A DNA stretch of 5,972 bases from an uncultured Synechococcus sp. (lineage in GTDB: Bacteria; Cyanobacteriota; Cyanobacteriia; PCC-6307; Cyanobiaceae): assembly GCA_937930135.1 (NCBI GenBank), contig CALGVO010000165.1, forward strand, positions 1-5,972, given 5' to 3'. How positions within the stretch are numbered: the stretch's first letter is position 1; every line of letters begins with the position of its first letter. Made by a program: the position numbers and the translations under genes. The notes under the pieces are model-generated. The model was not told the origin of the DNA, made no database searches, and saw nothing but the letters and a program-made list of their open reading frames with translations. This document shows, in pieces, positions 5,860-5,972 of this stretch.

Positions 5860-5972
5860 TCAGAGCACGCCGCGGGCGGCGAGACCCTGGATGGCACCGA
5901 TGCCGAGGATGTGGCCAAGGCTGGTGGTGGCCAGCAGGGCTGCATGACCCATGCCACCGAAGAATGCGGGGC
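5860..5972 (-). CDS. psaK: Photosystem I reaction centre subunit PsaK, C-terminal fragment (runs off right edge)
   Basis: PsaK is a small two-helix thylakoid membrane subunit at the periphery of photosystem I that binds antenna chlorophyll. Only the last 36 residues are in the window, ending in TGA at 5862-5860; the start lies beyond base 5972. The visible part reads PAFFGGMGHAALLATTSLGH, then ILGIGAIQGLAARGVL. This matches the second transmembrane helix and tail of PsaK, with the conserved SxGHILG core and a C-terminal G-V-L. The hydrophobic, glycine- and alanine-rich composition agrees. It converges with dxs, leaving a 107-base gap that holds its terminator. The identification rests on a short fragment, but the motif and cyanobacterial context make it likely; the alternative is a PsaK paralogue. 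Confidence 0.82.
   Translation of the reverse strand, partial: PAFFGGMGHAALLATTSLGHILGIGAIQGLAARGVL

Noticed and set aside
5790..5972. Plus-strand frame beginning MFQNQQK and open to the right edge
   Set aside because: It runs through the psaK terminator hairpin and then antisense to psaK. No ribosome site or recognisable protein is evident.

Overview
The window looks like a core chromosomal segment of a GC-rich unicellular cyanobacterium, most likely of the Synechococcus/Cyanobium picocyanobacterial group. The strongest pointers are the C-terminus of the photosystem I subunit PsaK at the right edge, a Dxs with cyanobacterial character, a YggT/Ycf19-type membrane protein, and two copies of the cyanobacterial octamer GCGATCGC (HIP1). 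The exact genus is inference.

Layout, left to right. Pyruvate kinase (minus strand, 1-881) has its C-terminal part beyond the left edge. It is divergent from a small MazG-like nucleotide pyrophosphohydrolase (plus, 966-1295). That gene converges with a minus-strand run of three genes: yggT (1310-1609), scpB (1635-2147) and ilvA (2194-3735). These three are separated by only 25 and 46 bases and probably form one transcription unit read ilvA-scpB-yggT. ilvA is divergent from dxs (plus, 3806-5752) across a 70-base gap. dxs converges with the partial psaK (minus, 5860 to the right edge), whose transcript ends in a clear intrinsic terminator between the two genes.

How the genes relate. Three of them sit around pyruvate. 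Pyruvate kinase makes it. Dxs consumes it with glyceraldehyde 3-phosphate to start the MEP isoprenoid pathway, which feeds carotenoids, phytol and quinones. IlvA makes 2-oxobutyrate, which condenses with pyruvate on the way to isoleucine. ScpB (chromosome condensation) and YggT (a small membrane protein) are unrelated housekeeping passengers in the ilvA unit, and MazG-like enzymes clean up nucleotide pools. Apart from psaK there is no visible photosynthesis cluster.

I found no mobile element, tRNA, rRNA, CRISPR array or phage gene, and no sign of an undescribed system. No gene-free stretch exceeds about 110 bases. The points worth a second look are small: a potassium-independence signature in pyruvate kinase, a hairpin that contains the stop codons of two convergent genes, nested inverted repeats between pyk and the mazG-like gene, and an scpB gene sitting away from scpA.
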